From JBBQVS01 sp964250765 (GTDB lineage: Bacteria; Chloroflexota; Ktedonobacteria; Ktedonobacterales; Ktedonobacteraceae): DNA of 64,000 nt. The translations under genes were made by a program, and so were the position numbers. Numbering within the stretch: position 1 is the stretch's first letter; each line of letters starts with the position of its first letter. Below the pieces are notes generated by a model. That model was not told the DNA's origin. It worked only from the letters and a program-made list of their open reading frames with translations, and searched no databases. The stretch is from contig CAXUHF010000007.1 of the NCBI GenBank assembly GCA_964250765.1, forward strand, positions 1 to 64,000. Reading direction: 5' to 3'. Of this stretch, positions 7,673 to 16,981 are shown piece by piece.

Positions 7673-8782
7673 ATGCAAGAGCCTCCACAGGACGTGATGT
7701 TTAGCGATATGCAAAGGCAAAGAAATCAAACAAAGCGCAAGAGAATTACCGTAACTATTACATCAATACTTCTGGCTTTATCAGCTATACTTATTGTTAT
7801 AGGTGTGGCGATGATCAGGGCAAGTCTTGTTTCTGGAGCCTCAGGATCATCGACTCCTCCTACTACGAAGCCAATTGCATTGGCGACATCCGCACCTACG
7901 CCAACGCCAACGCCTGTATTTGATCCCAGCGTTGGTGCAGTTCTCCCGTCACATCGCGTTATTGCATTTTACGCAGTACCCGGTGCTGAACCCACAGGAC
8001 CAGCCTATCAACTTAGTGATGCCATGCTCAACCAATTGACACAGCAAGGTGCAGCCTATCAGAAGCTTGATCCAGCGCATCCGGTACAACTCGGTATTGA
8101 CTTGGTGGTAAGTGTCCCCGACGGTTTCCCAGGACCAAGTGGCTACTACAGCCATCATGTTGATGCAGATACCATTCAGTCGTATGTTGACTATTGTCAA
8201 ACCCATAATTTGCTCTTGTTCTTAGATCTGAATTTTGGATGGGCACCTGTGATGCAAGAGGTAAATTTCTTTCTCCCCTATTTAGAGAAATACACATTTG
8301 TACATATGGCCGTTGACCCTGAATGGATGTTTCCACGGCACGATGGTATTCCAGGCACAAACTTGAGTAATGTACATGCCTCGGATTTGAACCCTATTAT
8401 TCAAGCTGTCGGCGATATTCCCATGAAATACCACATGCCGCGCAAGATTTTGATTATTCACGAGTACCGACCCAGTGGTGACTATACAGCGAATCCAACA
8501 GATGCTGGACAGGCAGAAATCGCTGATAAACGCGATCTCCTATCTGATACACGAGTGGATGTTGTCATTCACGTTGATAGTGTTGGTGGATATGTTGGTG
8601 ATATCGCGGATAAAACACAGCAATATACACAATGGGTACAAGAGGACATGATACGCTACGCTAACTTCCGCTATGGAGGCTTCAAACTATTCTATCATAT
8701 CGAGGCCAAAACACGGCTTATGACGCCTGCAGAAGTGCTGGCACTCAACCCTGCACCGCTCATAGTAACATATGGGAATTAG
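7673..8782 (+). CDS. Membrane-anchored extracytoplasmic protein of unknown function
   Basis: A 369-residue protein. A basic N-terminus (KRKR near residue 24) leads to one membrane segment at about 29-52, then a Ser/Thr/Pro linker with TPTPTP, then a globular domain from about residue 85 to the end. That domain alternates beta and alpha elements (LLLFLDLNFGW, FVHMAVDPEWMF, ILIIHEY), suggesting a TIM-barrel hydrolase-like fold, but no family is recognised. The domain would lie outside the membrane. A linker with TPTP tracts is common in this lineage. No operon partner is evident. Confidence 0.7.
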   Translation: MQEPPQDVMFSDMQRQRNQTKRKRITVTITSILLALSAILIVIGVAMIRASLVSGASGSSTPPTTKPIALATSAPTPTPTPVFDPSVGAVLPSHRVIAFYAVPGAEPTGPAYQLSDAMLNQLTQQGAAYQKLDPAHPVQLGIDLVVSVPDGFPGPSGYYSHHVDADTIQSYVDYCQTHNLLLFLDLNFGWAPVMQEVNFFLPYLEKYTFVHMAVDPEWMFPRHDGIPGTNLSNVHASDLNPIIQAVGDIPMKYHMPRKILIIHEYRPSGDYTANPTDAGQAEIADKRDLLSDTRVDVVIHVDSVGGYVGDIADKTQQYTQWVQEDMIRYANFRYGGFKLFYHIEAKTRLMTPAEVLALNPAPLIVTYGN

Positions 8783-8866
8783 CCGTAGAAGCAGTATGAT
8801 GGATACAGAGACACAAAAAGCTCAAGCATCCAAAAATGCTATCGTGAAACACAACGTTGGACAGAG

Positions 8867-8902
8867 AGGCTTATCCTATGAGATACTCTTATAGGTAAGC
8901 CT
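8867..8902. terminator. Stem-loop between two membrane-protein genes
   Basis: Arms 8867-8879 and 8891-8902 pair with one bulge and an 11-base loop. It is 85 bases after the upstream stop and 25 bases before the next start. It may end the upstream transcript or form a leader structure; I cannot tell which. Confidence 0.4.
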
Positions 8903-8927
8903 TCGTTGGATTGGAGAAGGGGTCGGC

Positions 8928-10304
8928 ATGTCGTCTACGTATTCGTCATACAATAATGCTCCTAGATGTCAACGATGTGGAGCATCACTCGCGCTCAAGG
9001 ATCCTCGTTGCGCGAACTGTGGTTATTTTAATGCACCACATCCTGGAAGTGATATACCACAACAACAGCAACCATCAGTAGCACCGTGGAATCAAGCTGT
9101 CCAGTCAGGACAATACGAGCAAACGGCATCCCCTAATCCTCCAGTACCACGCCAAGATGGGGGCTTGCTTAAACGCTATTCAGCACAGACAGAGCAACGC
9201 AATCACTATACAATGCCATCAGCTCCACAGCCTCAGGCTGTACCACCTCCCGTTCCTTCTCAAAACACAACGCCTCCTCAGGTCAGACCACAACCAGACT
9301 TGTCTCGCCCTATTGCTCAACCATCACAGATGTCAGGCAACGGGGATGTGTATTCGCATCCATCTGGACAATTGCCAAACAATGGCGGCTATTCTCAGAA
9401 CGGGCTTTATACTTCCACAGCTTCTCCGTACTCTACTGGCCCTACCACGCCGCCTATCAGTTTTAGAGCATCTTCACAACAGGTGTCACCTCCTGCATAT
9501 GCACAAGCACCTCATTCGCACTATCAAGAACCGAAGAAACGGGGACAGTTTCGGATAGGAAGATTTGTAGGTATCCTTGTGCTGCTACTTGTGGTTATTG
9601 GAGGAAGTTTTTTTGCGTATACATTCTTATTCTCACGTAAAAATACGCAACAAACAGCCACGAGCAGCAGTGTATCGCATAGCCCATCAACTCCGCAACC
9701 GACTCCGCAAGGGAATGCTCTTTTTCAAGATGAGTTCATGAACAATACCAATGGATGGAGTATTCAAAGTTATCCTGGCGAGTTTTCTGTAGCATTGGGA
9801 AATGGCGTGTTGAAGCTGGAAAATGACAATAACAAATTGTTGTGGGAACTTATCCCAGGCGACAAGAAGTATGGAGATTTTCAGCTTTCTGTCGATGCCT
9901 TTCTTTCAAAAGGTTCTCAGAATAACGGCTATGGTGTGTACATTCGTAGCGCACTTAGTCAAAACTCCTCAATTACAACATTTTATCGCTTTGAACTCTA
10001 TGGCGATGGCTCATTTGCAATCTTTAAAGGTACGGCAGACGCGAACGGTACAATAACAACTCCACGTCTTGTTGACTACACAAACAACTCTGCAATTCAG
10101 AAACAGGGAAGTCTGAATCATATCACCATTTCCGCAAAAGGCTCTAGTCTCCAATTTATTGTCAATGGACAAATCCTGAGTACGATTTCAGATACTACCT
10201 ATACAAGTGGCAGTATCGCCTTGTTTGTCTCGAATCTGCAAAATGCTCCAGCAGGAGCGGTCGCAACATTCTCGCATCTTGCGATCTATTCAGCACAAAA
10301 ATAG
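8928..10304 (+). CDS. Zinc-ribbon membrane protein with extracellular LamG-like domain
   Basis: A 458-residue protein. An N-terminal zinc ribbon (two CxxC pairs: CQRCG near residue 14 and CANCG near residue 28) is followed by a long Pro/Gln/Ser-rich disordered linker (about 40-200), one membrane segment (about 212-234), a short Thr/Pro linker and a C-terminal domain from about residue 262. That domain (DEF..GW start, then YGDFQLSVDAF and YGVYIRSAL) resembles the concanavalin-like DUF1080/LamG fold that binds or cleaves polysaccharide. The zinc ribbon would face the cytosol and the sugar-binding-like domain the outside. Function is unknown. Confidence 0.8.
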   Translation: MSSTYSSYNNAPRCQRCGASLALKDPRCANCGYFNAPHPGSDIPQQQQPSVAPWNQAVQSGQYEQTASPNPPVPRQDGGLLKRYSAQTEQRNHYTMPSAPQPQAVPPPVPSQNTTPPQVRPQPDLSRPIAQPSQMSGNGDVYSHPSGQLPNNGGYSQNGLYTSTASPYSTGPTTPPISFRASSQQVSPPAYAQAPHSHYQEPKKRGQFRIGRFVGILVLLLVVIGGSFFAYTFLFSRKNTQQTATSSSVSHSPSTPQPTPQGNALFQDEFMNNTNGWSIQSYPGEFSVALGNGVLKLENDNNKLLWELIPGDKKYGDFQLSVDAFLSKGSQNNGYGVYIRSALSQNSSITTFYRFELYGDGSFAIFKGTADANGTITTPRLVDYTNNSAIQKQGSLNHITISAKGSSLQFIVNGQILSTISDTTYTSGSIALFVSNLQNAPAGAVATFSHLAIYSAQK

Positions 10305-10312
10305 CAGCGTTG

Positions 10313-11287
10313 TTACCCGGCAATAATGTTTGCGTAGACACTTGGATCGACGTTGCCACCGCTTACGATACAACAAACACGCTTATTTGCAAAACGTGCG
10401 GGGTTGGCGAAGAGTGCGCCAATAGCGAGAGCACCCGTTGGCTCAACCTTAAGGTTAACATAGCGAAAGCAGTGTTGTGTTGCATGAAGTGTCAGTTCAT
10501 CTGGCACCTCAATGATATCCGCAATACCATGTTGTAGTATTTCCCAGTTCAGATGACCCAGACTAATAGTACGCGCTCCATCAGCTATTGTGGCTGGCTC
10601 CTGTTCATTACGAATGAGTTGACCACTACGAAGTGAACGAGCGGCATCATTGCCTGGAAGCGGTTCTGCCCCAATCACCTCTGTTGTTTTGCCGAGATAC
10701 TCGCGTGCAATCACGATACCCGAAGAAAGACCACCTCCACCAATAGGAACAATGACCACATCGAAGTTGGCTCTATTGAAAATCTCTTTGCCTAATGTTG
10801 AATTGCCAGTAACAACACGATAATCATCATACGCTTGCGCCTGAAATGCGTCAGGTTGCTCTTGTAGTAGTTGAGCGACACGTTCAGCGCGTCCGATACG
10901 TTGCACATCAACGAGATCAACCTGACCTCCATAGGATTGTACTGCCGCAATCTTGACCTGCGCAGAGGTGGAAGGCATAACAACTGTACATGTCTTACCA
11001 AGCAATGTACTCGCATACGCAATGGCCTGACCAAAGTTGCCAGATGAGGCGGTTACAACACGCTCTTGTGGAATTGATGAGAGCAAGTTGTACGCGGCAC
11101 GAAACTTGAAACTGCCAGTATATTGAAAGGTCTCGCTAGCGATAGTTACATCACAATGAAACTGTGTTGAAAGTGGTGGACACGGACAGGATATAAATGT
11201 TGTCGGACGTATATGAGTTGGCAATGTTTCCCATACCTCGGAAATGTATGCTTCGGTTAACGCTGGTGCTGTGGTATAGTTTTTCAT
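10313..11287 (-). CDS. PLP-dependent threonine/serine dehydratase
   Basis: A 324-residue fold-type II PLP enzyme that deaminates Thr or Ser to a 2-oxo acid and ammonia. The cofactor lysine sits in FKFRAAYN, the phosphate loop in SSGNFGQAIAYAS, and the glycine loop in PIGGGGLSSG. There is no C-terminal ACT domain, so it resembles the catabolic or generic form rather than feedback-inhibited IlvA. I chose the ATG at 11287: a GAGGA site lies 9 bases before it, whereas an in-frame TTG at 11302 would be inside that site. It is divergent from a hot-dog-fold gene. Serine racemase is an alternative. Confidence 0.88.
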   Translation of the reverse strand: MKNYTTAPALTEAYISEVWETLPTHIRPTTFISCPCPPLSTQFHCDVTIASETFQYTGSFKFRAAYNLLSSIPQERVVTASSGNFGQAIAYASTLLGKTCTVVMPSTSAQVKIAAVQSYGGQVDLVDVQRIGRAERVAQLLQEQPDAFQAQAYDDYRVVTGNSTLGKEIFNRANFDVVIVPIGGGGLSSGIVIAREYLGKTTEVIGAEPLPGNDAARSLRSGQLIRNEQEPATIADGARTISLGHLNWEILQHGIADIIEVPDELTLHATQHCFRYVNLKVEPTGALAIGALFANPARFANKRVCCIVSGGNVDPSVYANIIAG

Positions 11288-11379
11288 AGTAGTTTTCCTC
11301 AAGATGATTTACACAGAATTGTCATAGCTCTATTGTAACCTTTACAAGAGTTTTTGGCATCCTGGAAAGAGAAAAAGAT

Positions 11380-11788
11380 ATGTCAGATACTACAGAATAT
11401 ACATCAACTATACGCCTGCGCTTACGTGCTAGCGATGCACACTATGGTGGTAACCTCGTCAATGGCGCGTTTATGCTGTCCTTGTTTGGAGATATAGCAA
11501 CAGAGCTTGCTATTCTTTGTGATGGCGATGAAGGGTTGCTTGTGGGATATGAAAGCATTGAGTTCCTCGCCCCGCTTTATGCAGGTGATTTTGTTGAAGC
11601 GACTGGACGGATTACAAACATCGGGCGCACATCACGACGACTAGAATTTGAAGCGTACAAGGTGATCACTCCTCGACGAGATATTAGCGACTCTGCTGCC
11701 GATGTGTTAGAGACTCCACTGCTTATAGGACGTGCGGTAGGCACAACGGTGGTAAAAGTTGAGCAGCAAAGAAAGAAAGATGCAAGAT

Positions 11789-11799
<11 letters not shown>
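11380..11799 (+). CDS. Hot-dog fold protein, 3-aminobutyryl-CoA ammonia-lyase-like
   Basis: A 139-residue hot-dog protein. The order of motifs (SDAHYGGNLVNGAFMLSLFGD, split here as SDAHYGGNLVNGA and MLSLFGDIATE, then YESIEFLAPLYAGDFVEA and SRRLEFEAYKVI) closely follows Kal, the 3-aminobutyryl-CoA ammonia-lyase of lysine fermentation. A thioesterase of the same fold is the main alternative. No other lysine-fermentation genes are nearby, but it is divergent from another ammonia-releasing enzyme. Its stop codon lies inside the inverted repeat that flanks the scaffold gap. Confidence 0.7.
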
Positions 11800-11964
<165 letters not shown>

Positions 11965-11977
11965 AAAGAGGGTTTAC

Positions 11978-12679
11978 TTAGTCTACATCGACAGCAGCCG
12001 CAACGAATTGCAGTGGAGGCTGACCTTTGTAGAGACCAATAGCAAAGATGCTATAGACGCGATCAGCCTTGAGGTCTACTTTCAAGGGGATCGTGACACC
12101 AGCGTTAACGGCTGTTACGTCAAAGACATATGTACCAGGATCAACGGCGAGATAGCCGCTTGCATTGGTATAGGCCAAGTTAGAGATAACTTTTGTGCCA
12201 CCAACCGAAACATCAACGGGGCCAGCGTTAGGCGACAGGTGATATACTCGCACGATTGCCTTTGTATTGATATCGGAGTTGTTGTCAACGAATGCAGCGA
12301 GCGAGAAACTGGAGTCCTTTGTACCAAGTGCAGCAATGGTGTAGTATGTGCCACCTTTAAGTTTAACCGTTACATCAATAACGGAATCCTTGCGAGGTGC
12401 CCAATACGGTGCGACTTGAATACGATGTTTGCCTGCCGAAACAGCGACATAGCCTGTGACTGTACCGAACTTAAAGTCGCTGAGCAATTTGGCTCCATCG
12501 ACATACACATCAACGGGACCTGCTCCAGGTGATGCATGCACGACGCGCACATACGCTTTGTCATTCCAATGCGCTGAAGCGGAAGACGATTGTGTTGCGA
12601 AGCCGACGATAAGAGCGAGTAGCCCAATCGTCACCAGAATGCCACGGGCAAAGATTGTGAGAGACTTCTTAGAATTCAT
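11978..12679 (-). CDS. Exported DUF4397 domain protein
   Basis: A 233-residue exported protein. A signal peptide spans about residues 1-37 (hydrophobic GILVTIGLLALIVGF, then ASAHW near the cleavage site). The mature part consists of two DUF4397 repeats, each starting with an RVVHASPGAGPVDVYVDG or RVYHLSPNAGPVDV motif, at about 43-130 and 138-225. DUF4397 proteins are surface beta-sandwich proteins of unknown function. An AGAGGAG ribosome site precedes the ATG. The gene is convergent with the hot-dog gene across the scaffold gap. Confidence 0.88.
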   Translation of the reverse strand: MNSKKSLTIFARGILVTIGLLALIVGFATQSSSASAHWNDKAYVRVVHASPGAGPVDVYVDGAKLLSDFKFGTVTGYVAVSAGKHRIQVAPYWAPRKDSVIDVTVKLKGGTYYTIAALGTKDSSFSLAAFVDNNSDINTKAIVRVYHLSPNAGPVDVSVGGTKVISNLAYTNASGYLAVDPGTYVFDVTAVNAGVTIPLKVDLKADRVYSIFAIGLYKGQPPLQFVAAAVDVD

Positions 12680-12896
12680 TGCCTGTTTTCTCCTCTTCTC
12701 TTAGTGAGAACACTTTGTTTTCACGAGGAACTACTGTCAAACCCTTTGTGTGTATCAGTTTTGTTCTTCCCCATAACAAAAGTTGCACAGCAAAGGGCTT
12801 CATATCATAAAGGAACGCTTCAAACGTTCCACCATAGAGACGCTCGTTTTCAGGCAAAGTAGTAAAGCTTTTTCACAGGTTTTCAGTTCAAAATAG

Positions 12897-13775
12897 TTAG
12901 CCAGTGAAATTCATTGTACTCACAGCAGTGTGCGCTAGGAGTTTTTGAGCATTGCGCCACAACAGTTTTTCCCGTACCTCTGGTGTAAAGTAGGTAAGCG
13001 GTTCAAAATCTTTGAGCCAGCGTTGTGGCGTGATGAAGGGATAATCAGAGCCAAACAGAAAGCGGTCTTGCATACGCGTGGCAGCCTCACGTAGCAGTGT
13101 TTCAGGAATACGTTTTGGGGACCAGCCAGAAAGATCGTTATACACGTTTGTTTTATGCTGCATAGAGGCAAGCATTTCCTCATGCCAGGGCCAGGAAGGG
13201 TGCGCTCCAATAATGGTGAGATCGGGAAAATCAGCCGCAAGCGCGTCCAGATAGATGGGACGCGTATGATCGAGCTTAATACCCATTCCACCAGGAGTAC
13301 CTGCGCCTAAACCGTTTGTGCCTGTATGAAAGAGTGCAGGAACCTGCAATTCCTGAATCTTTTCCATCAACGGATAAAAAGTAGGGTCGTTTGGGTAAAA
13401 TGCCTGCACACCGGGGTGAAACTTCGCGCCTGCTAATCCTAGGTCTTTTACTGCGCGCTCAATCTCTTGAATTGCCACTTTGCCCTTGTGTGGATCGACG
13501 CTGGCAAAGCCGATAAATTGCTGCGGATAGCGTTTGACAATTTCCGCAACATAATCGTTGCCTAGTGGTGGTAAACCTGTTGCCGTTTCAGCATCCCAGG
13601 CCAGCAGAACGCCAATCATATCGAGTTCTGCGTAATCAGCAGCAATCTGCTCTATGTCCTTTAATTTGACCTCTGTACGGAAAAAGCGTTCAGCCGCCTT
13701 CGCATAGGGACCAAGCGTGACCTGCATAAACTCCGTTGTAGGGAGGTGGACATGAAAGTCAATGGCACGTGGCAT
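12897..13775 (-). CDS. Amidohydrolase family metal-dependent hydrolase
   Basis: A 292-residue TIM-barrel amidohydrolase (amidohydrolase_2, the ACMSD-like decarboxylase group). It has the N-terminal metal motif DFHVHLP at about 5-11, GAKFHPG, LFHTGTNG, GAHPSWPW and the C-terminal GSDYPF that supplies the metal-binding Asp. Members hydrolyse or decarboxylate small aromatic or cyclic acids; the substrate is unknown. The ATG at 13775 is chosen because GAGAGGAA lies 8 bases before it. The MFS exporter gene lies 56 bases upstream on the same strand, so the two may be cotranscribed. Confidence 0.85.
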   Translation of the reverse strand: MPRAIDFHVHLPTTEFMQVTLGPYAKAAERFFRTEVKLKDIEQIAADYAELDMIGVLLAWDAETATGLPPLGNDYVAEIVKRYPQQFIGFASVDPHKGKVAIQEIERAVKDLGLAGAKFHPGVQAFYPNDPTFYPLMEKIQELQVPALFHTGTNGLGAGTPGGMGIKLDHTRPIYLDALAADFPDLTIIGAHPSWPWHEEMLASMQHKTNVYNDLSGWSPKRIPETLLREAATRMQDRFLFGSDYPFITPQRWLKDFEPLTYFTPEVREKLLWRNAQKLLAHTAVSTMNFTG

Positions 13776-13831
13776 AGAATATTCCTCTCGTTCAATAGAT
13801 ACGTACATCGTCGTACATGCAATGCACTCTA

Positions 13832-15373
13832 TTATAGTCTTTCTTCTTTGCCTCGTACAAAGGAGGCAAAAATGCCGATGGCGGCGATGGCTGCACAGGC
13901 AAGGAAAGTAGCCTGGAAAGCTGTATCGAAGGTATGCTGATACATGATGAGTTGAACGTTGTTAGTATGTGTGACAATAAGGTTCCCGACCGTGGCACCA
14001 CCCAGACCCACAAAGATTGCGCCCGCTATCGCTACACTCAAGCTCTGCCCCATAGTGCGGGCGGTAGCCAGGAAGCCGGAGGCACTCCCTTGCAGATTAC
14101 GTGGAGCCGAGCCTAACAATGCGCTATTGTTTGGTGCTTGGAAAAGACCTTGGCCTACACTGGTAAAGGTCAAACGCCAGACAATATCGAAGATGGAACT
14201 GTGTTCGTTGAGCTGACTAATCAGCACTAAACCAATACAGGCAGTAGTCAGGCCGCCAGCCGTTAGCCAGCGTGAACCAATACGGTCAGCCAGGGAACCG
14301 CTAAAGGGAGCGATGATCGCCAGCGTTACTGGTACCGGGGTGAGGAGGAGGCCAGCCTGTATCGTTGAGAAGCCACGTAGCTGTTCAAGATAGAACGGCA
14401 TCATAAAGCTAACGGCGAATAGTGCCAGAAAGCTTAAGAGCAAGCTCAAAATGGACGAGTCAAAGACGCGATTGCGCAAAAGAGACAATACGATGACCGG
14501 GTTGTGAACCCGTTGTTCCACGAATGGTAAGGCGACTAGAGCAAGGATGCCAATGAGAAGCAAGGTCAGGATAAGCGGTGAGGTCCAACCCAGTTCTTGT
14601 CCAAAGGAGAGTCCTGAGGTCAATCCAGCCATGCCTACTGCAATCAGAATGGCCCCAAGAGGATCGAATCGACCTGGACTAAGGTGGATGCGCTCTTTGA
14701 GAATGAGTAGTGTGGCAATGAGACCAATGATGCCGAGTGGTACATTGACAAAGAAGATCCAGCGCCACGAGAGGGAAGCCGTGATAATGCCACCCAGTAT
14801 CGGGCCAAGAGTGACGCCGAGGTTAACATTAATGGCGTTGATCCCAAGTGCGCGACCACGTTCATGTGGAGGAAAGGCGCTTGTGAGCATTGCCGGACTA
14901 ATTGCCGTCAACAATGCTGCGCCCAATCCTTGAACTGTGCGTGAGGCGATGAGAATACTCAGCGAAGGGGCCAGTCCACAGAGTGCAGAACTCGCGGTAA
15001 AGATAATCAACCCTGCTGTCCAGACGACCTTGCGTCCAATCATATCGGCTAGTCGTCCAGCAGTTAAGAGTATGGCTGTAGTAGCAACAAGATAGGCGAT
15101 GATGACCCATTCGACTGCTCCATTGAGGGGCACGCCAAAGTAACGTGCAATGGTGGGGAGGCTGATATTGACAATTGATGAGTCAAGAGCAGCCATAAAG
15201 ATGCCAATGGCGACGATAAAGAGCATGGCCCATTTCCCGGCGGTCTCTTCTCCTGAGCCTATCATATTCTTAGTTGGCTGTGGGGACGAGATATCAACAC
15301 TTTGCTGTTCGCCATTTGTGGGTGCTATATTCGGCAAATTCTTCTTTTGGGACTGTGCCTCTTGTGATTGCAT
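13832..15373 (-). CDS. DHA2-family MFS multidrug exporter
   Basis: A 513-residue drug:H+ antiporter of the EmrB/QacA (DHA2) type with about 14 membrane helices after a 45-residue hydrophilic N-terminus. The early motif LDSSIVNISLPTIARYF and the loop GRLADMIGRKVVW (MFS motif A) are clear, as is the motif-C-like LGPILGGII. It would export lipophilic compounds from the membrane or cytosol. A 37-bp palindrome lies 28 bases upstream of the start codon. Confidence 0.92.
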   Translation of the reverse strand: MQSQEAQSQKKNLPNIAPTNGEQQSVDISSPQPTKNMIGSGEETAGKWAMLFIVAIGIFMAALDSSIVNISLPTIARYFGVPLNGAVEWVIIAYLVATTAILLTAGRLADMIGRKVVWTAGLIIFTASSALCGLAPSLSILIASRTVQGLGAALLTAISPAMLTSAFPPHERGRALGINAINVNLGVTLGPILGGIITASLSWRWIFFVNVPLGIIGLIATLLILKERIHLSPGRFDPLGAILIAVGMAGLTSGLSFGQELGWTSPLILTLLLIGILALVALPFVEQRVHNPVIVLSLLRNRVFDSSILSLLLSFLALFAVSFMMPFYLEQLRGFSTIQAGLLLTPVPVTLAIIAPFSGSLADRIGSRWLTAGGLTTACIGLVLISQLNEHSSIFDIVWRLTFTSVGQGLFQAPNNSALLGSAPRNLQGSASGFLATARTMGQSLSVAIAGAIFVGLGGATVGNLIVTHTNNVQLIMYQHTFDTAFQATFLACAAIAAIGIFASFVRGKEERL

Positions 15374-15400
15374 CTGTACTATTATCTTTCTTTATAATAA

Positions 15401-15478
15401 GCTTAACATGTAGAGTAGACGACTAGCAAGGGATCGAGGCTTCGATCCCTTGCTAGTCGTCTACTCTACATGTTAAGC
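15401..15478. terminator. 37-bp perfect palindrome
   Basis: Arms 15401-15437 and 15442-15478 pair without a mismatch around a 4-base loop. It lies between the end of the alpha/beta hydrolase gene (15616, minus) and the start of the MFS gene (15373, minus), in an otherwise empty 240-bp stretch. It is the longest perfect hairpin in the window and probably terminates the upstream operon, though a mobile-repeat origin is possible. Confidence 0.65.
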
Positions 15479-15615
15479 CAAGTACCTATTCTGTCATGAG
15501 TAAGGATTTGCCAAATTGCTCTGGAAGTTTCAGTATACTTTTTCCCTTTTCATATCGTGCATATATGTATGCACTACTAAATTCACTCGATGAAAACTGT
15601 AAAGAGCTTCTCTTT

Positions 15616-16422
15616 CTACGGCTCAGCAGTGATGCTGTCGGCGAACTCCTCCACAACCTTGAGCAGACGCGCAGGCTGCTCGATCTGCGGGAGGTGTCCA
15701 GCCTCTGGAATAAGTTCAAAGCGAGCGTTGGGCAACGCTTGGGCGTAGGCACGACCATAGTCAGGATCCATGACGCCATCACTCTCGCCCCAGACGACGA
15801 GGGCAGGAATTCTCACGCGACTCAGCCGACGACGTAACTTCAGATCGTGCATACCTTGCCCTTGATCGTACACTTTGAGTGTCTGGAAGTTCGCACGCAC
15901 CGCTGCAACCCGCTCAGGGGTGAGAGTGGCAGGGTCAATGCGAAAGGCCGCCGGATTGTGGTAGCTAAGTGCTGACAACTCGTCAGGTGTCAGGGGAAAC
16001 ACATCGGCGATGGGATGCCCCTCAACTTGGATACCCGCGGCATCGACAAGAACAATGCTACTCAAACGTGTGGTGTCTCGCACAGCCATCTCAGCTGCAA
16101 TCCAGCCGCCAAGTGAGGAACCGACTACCATGACATTGCGTAGGTCGAGTTGTTCAAGGAGGTCGAGATAGGTAATAGCGAGGTCATCGACGCTGTCGAA
16201 CCATTCAGGCCGAGGCTCACCTGCAAAGCCTGGGTGGGTTGGCACCAAGACATGTGCACGCGTGGACAATGCAGAAGCGAGGCCAGCCACAGTCAGTGGT
16301 CCCCCACCACCATGCAAGACGAGAATGGGACGACCGCTTCCTTGCTCGTCGATACGCACGGTCAAGCCATCGGCGAAGGACTCTCTGCGGGTCGTAGGGG
16401 TTGAAGAAGGTAAAGTACTCAT
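15616..16422 (-). CDS. Alpha/beta hydrolase
   Basis: A 268-residue alpha/beta-hydrolase. The oxyanion loop HGGGG (near residue 37), nucleophile elbow GSSLGG (near 104) and the C-terminal acid/His pair (GESDGVMDPDY and EAGHLPQIEQP) are present, so it should be active on an ester, epoxide or C-C bond. The ATG at 16422 is used because AAAGGATG lies about 8 bases before it. It follows a cupin and a TetR gene on the same strand, and an operator-like palindrome overlaps the end of the cupin gene just upstream, so it is probably part of that small regulon. Confidence 0.88.
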   Translation of the reverse strand: MSTLPSSTPTTRRESFADGLTVRIDEQGSGRPILVLHGGGGPLTVAGLASALSTRAHVLVPTHPGFAGEPRPEWFDSVDDLAITYLDLLEQLDLRNVMVVGSSLGGWIAAEMAVRDTTRLSSIVLVDAAGIQVEGHPIADVFPLTPDELSALSYHNPAAFRIDPATLTPERVAAVRANFQTLKVYDQGQGMHDLKLRRRLSRVRIPALVVWGESDGVMDPDYGRAYAQALPNARFELIPEAGHLPQIEQPARLLKVVEEFADSITAEP

Positions 16423-16474
16423 GGAATTCATCCTTTCAGTTATAGATAGCACTCTCATCAGTAAAAATTTGGTC

Positions 16475-16488
16475 CTTGCTTATGCAAG
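16475..16488. promoter_or_regulatory. Operator-like palindrome before the hydrolase gene
   Basis: CTTGC at 16475-16479 and GCAAG at 16484-16488 form an inverted repeat spanning the cupin stop codon. The core matches the larger palindrome at the TetR start, so it is a candidate second site for the same regulator. Confidence 0.4.
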
Positions 16489-16926
16489 AACATCAGTGTC
16501 GTAGTGAGCCATGATAGCGCGTCCTTGCTCAGGAGTAGGTGGGCCAGATGTGGTCACAAGTTCGCTCATTTCCTCGAAGTAATGAATGTACTGAGGGGGT
16601 GTAAATGTATTTAGGAAGCGAGCAGGGCTATTGCCTGGATTCGAGAACGTATGCGCCACACCAATCGGTACCATAACAAAACTTCCCGTACCTGCATGAA
16701 AAGTTTCTCCATCCACGTTGAACTCTAGTTCGCCTTCCAGTACATAGAATCCCTCCTCGTGAGCACGATGAACATGAGGAAATGGACTCGGTGAATGTGG
16801 CGGAAACGTAAATTCAGCAACTGCCATTGTGGCACGTGTGCTTGTGCCATCTTCTAAGATGGTGACATGGATAGGACCAATAGGAATTGACCGACCACCA
16901 CCAGGTTGTAGTATGGTAGCATCCAT
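16480..16926 (-). CDS. Cupin domain protein
   Basis: A 148-residue single-domain cupin. The first motif shows PHVHRAHEEGFYVLEGELEF, split as PFPHVHRAHEEGFYVLE and EGELEF, with the His-x-His and Glu metal ligands near residues 57-65. The second motif carries PIGVAHTFSNPG with its His. Such proteins bind a metal and act as dioxygenases, isomerases or small-molecule sensors; the activity here is unknown. The ATG at 16926 follows an AAAGGAG site. It sits between the TetR gene and the hydrolase. Confidence 0.88.
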   Translation of the reverse strand: MDATILQPGGGRSIPIGPIHVTILEDGTSTRATMAVAEFTFPPHSPSPFPHVHRAHEEGFYVLEGELEFNVDGETFHAGTGSFVMVPIGVAHTFSNPGNSPARFLNTFTPPQYIHYFEEMSELVTTSGPPTPEQGRAIMAHYDTDVLA

Positions 16927-16942
16927 CGTACGCTCCTTTTTG

Positions 16943-16962
16943 TTGCTTGCTTGAGTGAGCAA
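16943..16962. promoter_or_regulatory. Operator-like imperfect palindrome before the cupin gene
   Basis: TTGCTTGC (16943-16950) faces GTGAGCAA (16955-16962), an imperfect copy of the half-sites found at the TetR start codon. It lies just upstream of the cupin ribosome site, the expected place for repression. Confidence 0.45.
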
Positions 16963-16981
16963 ATCTACTTAAAAAATAGCG

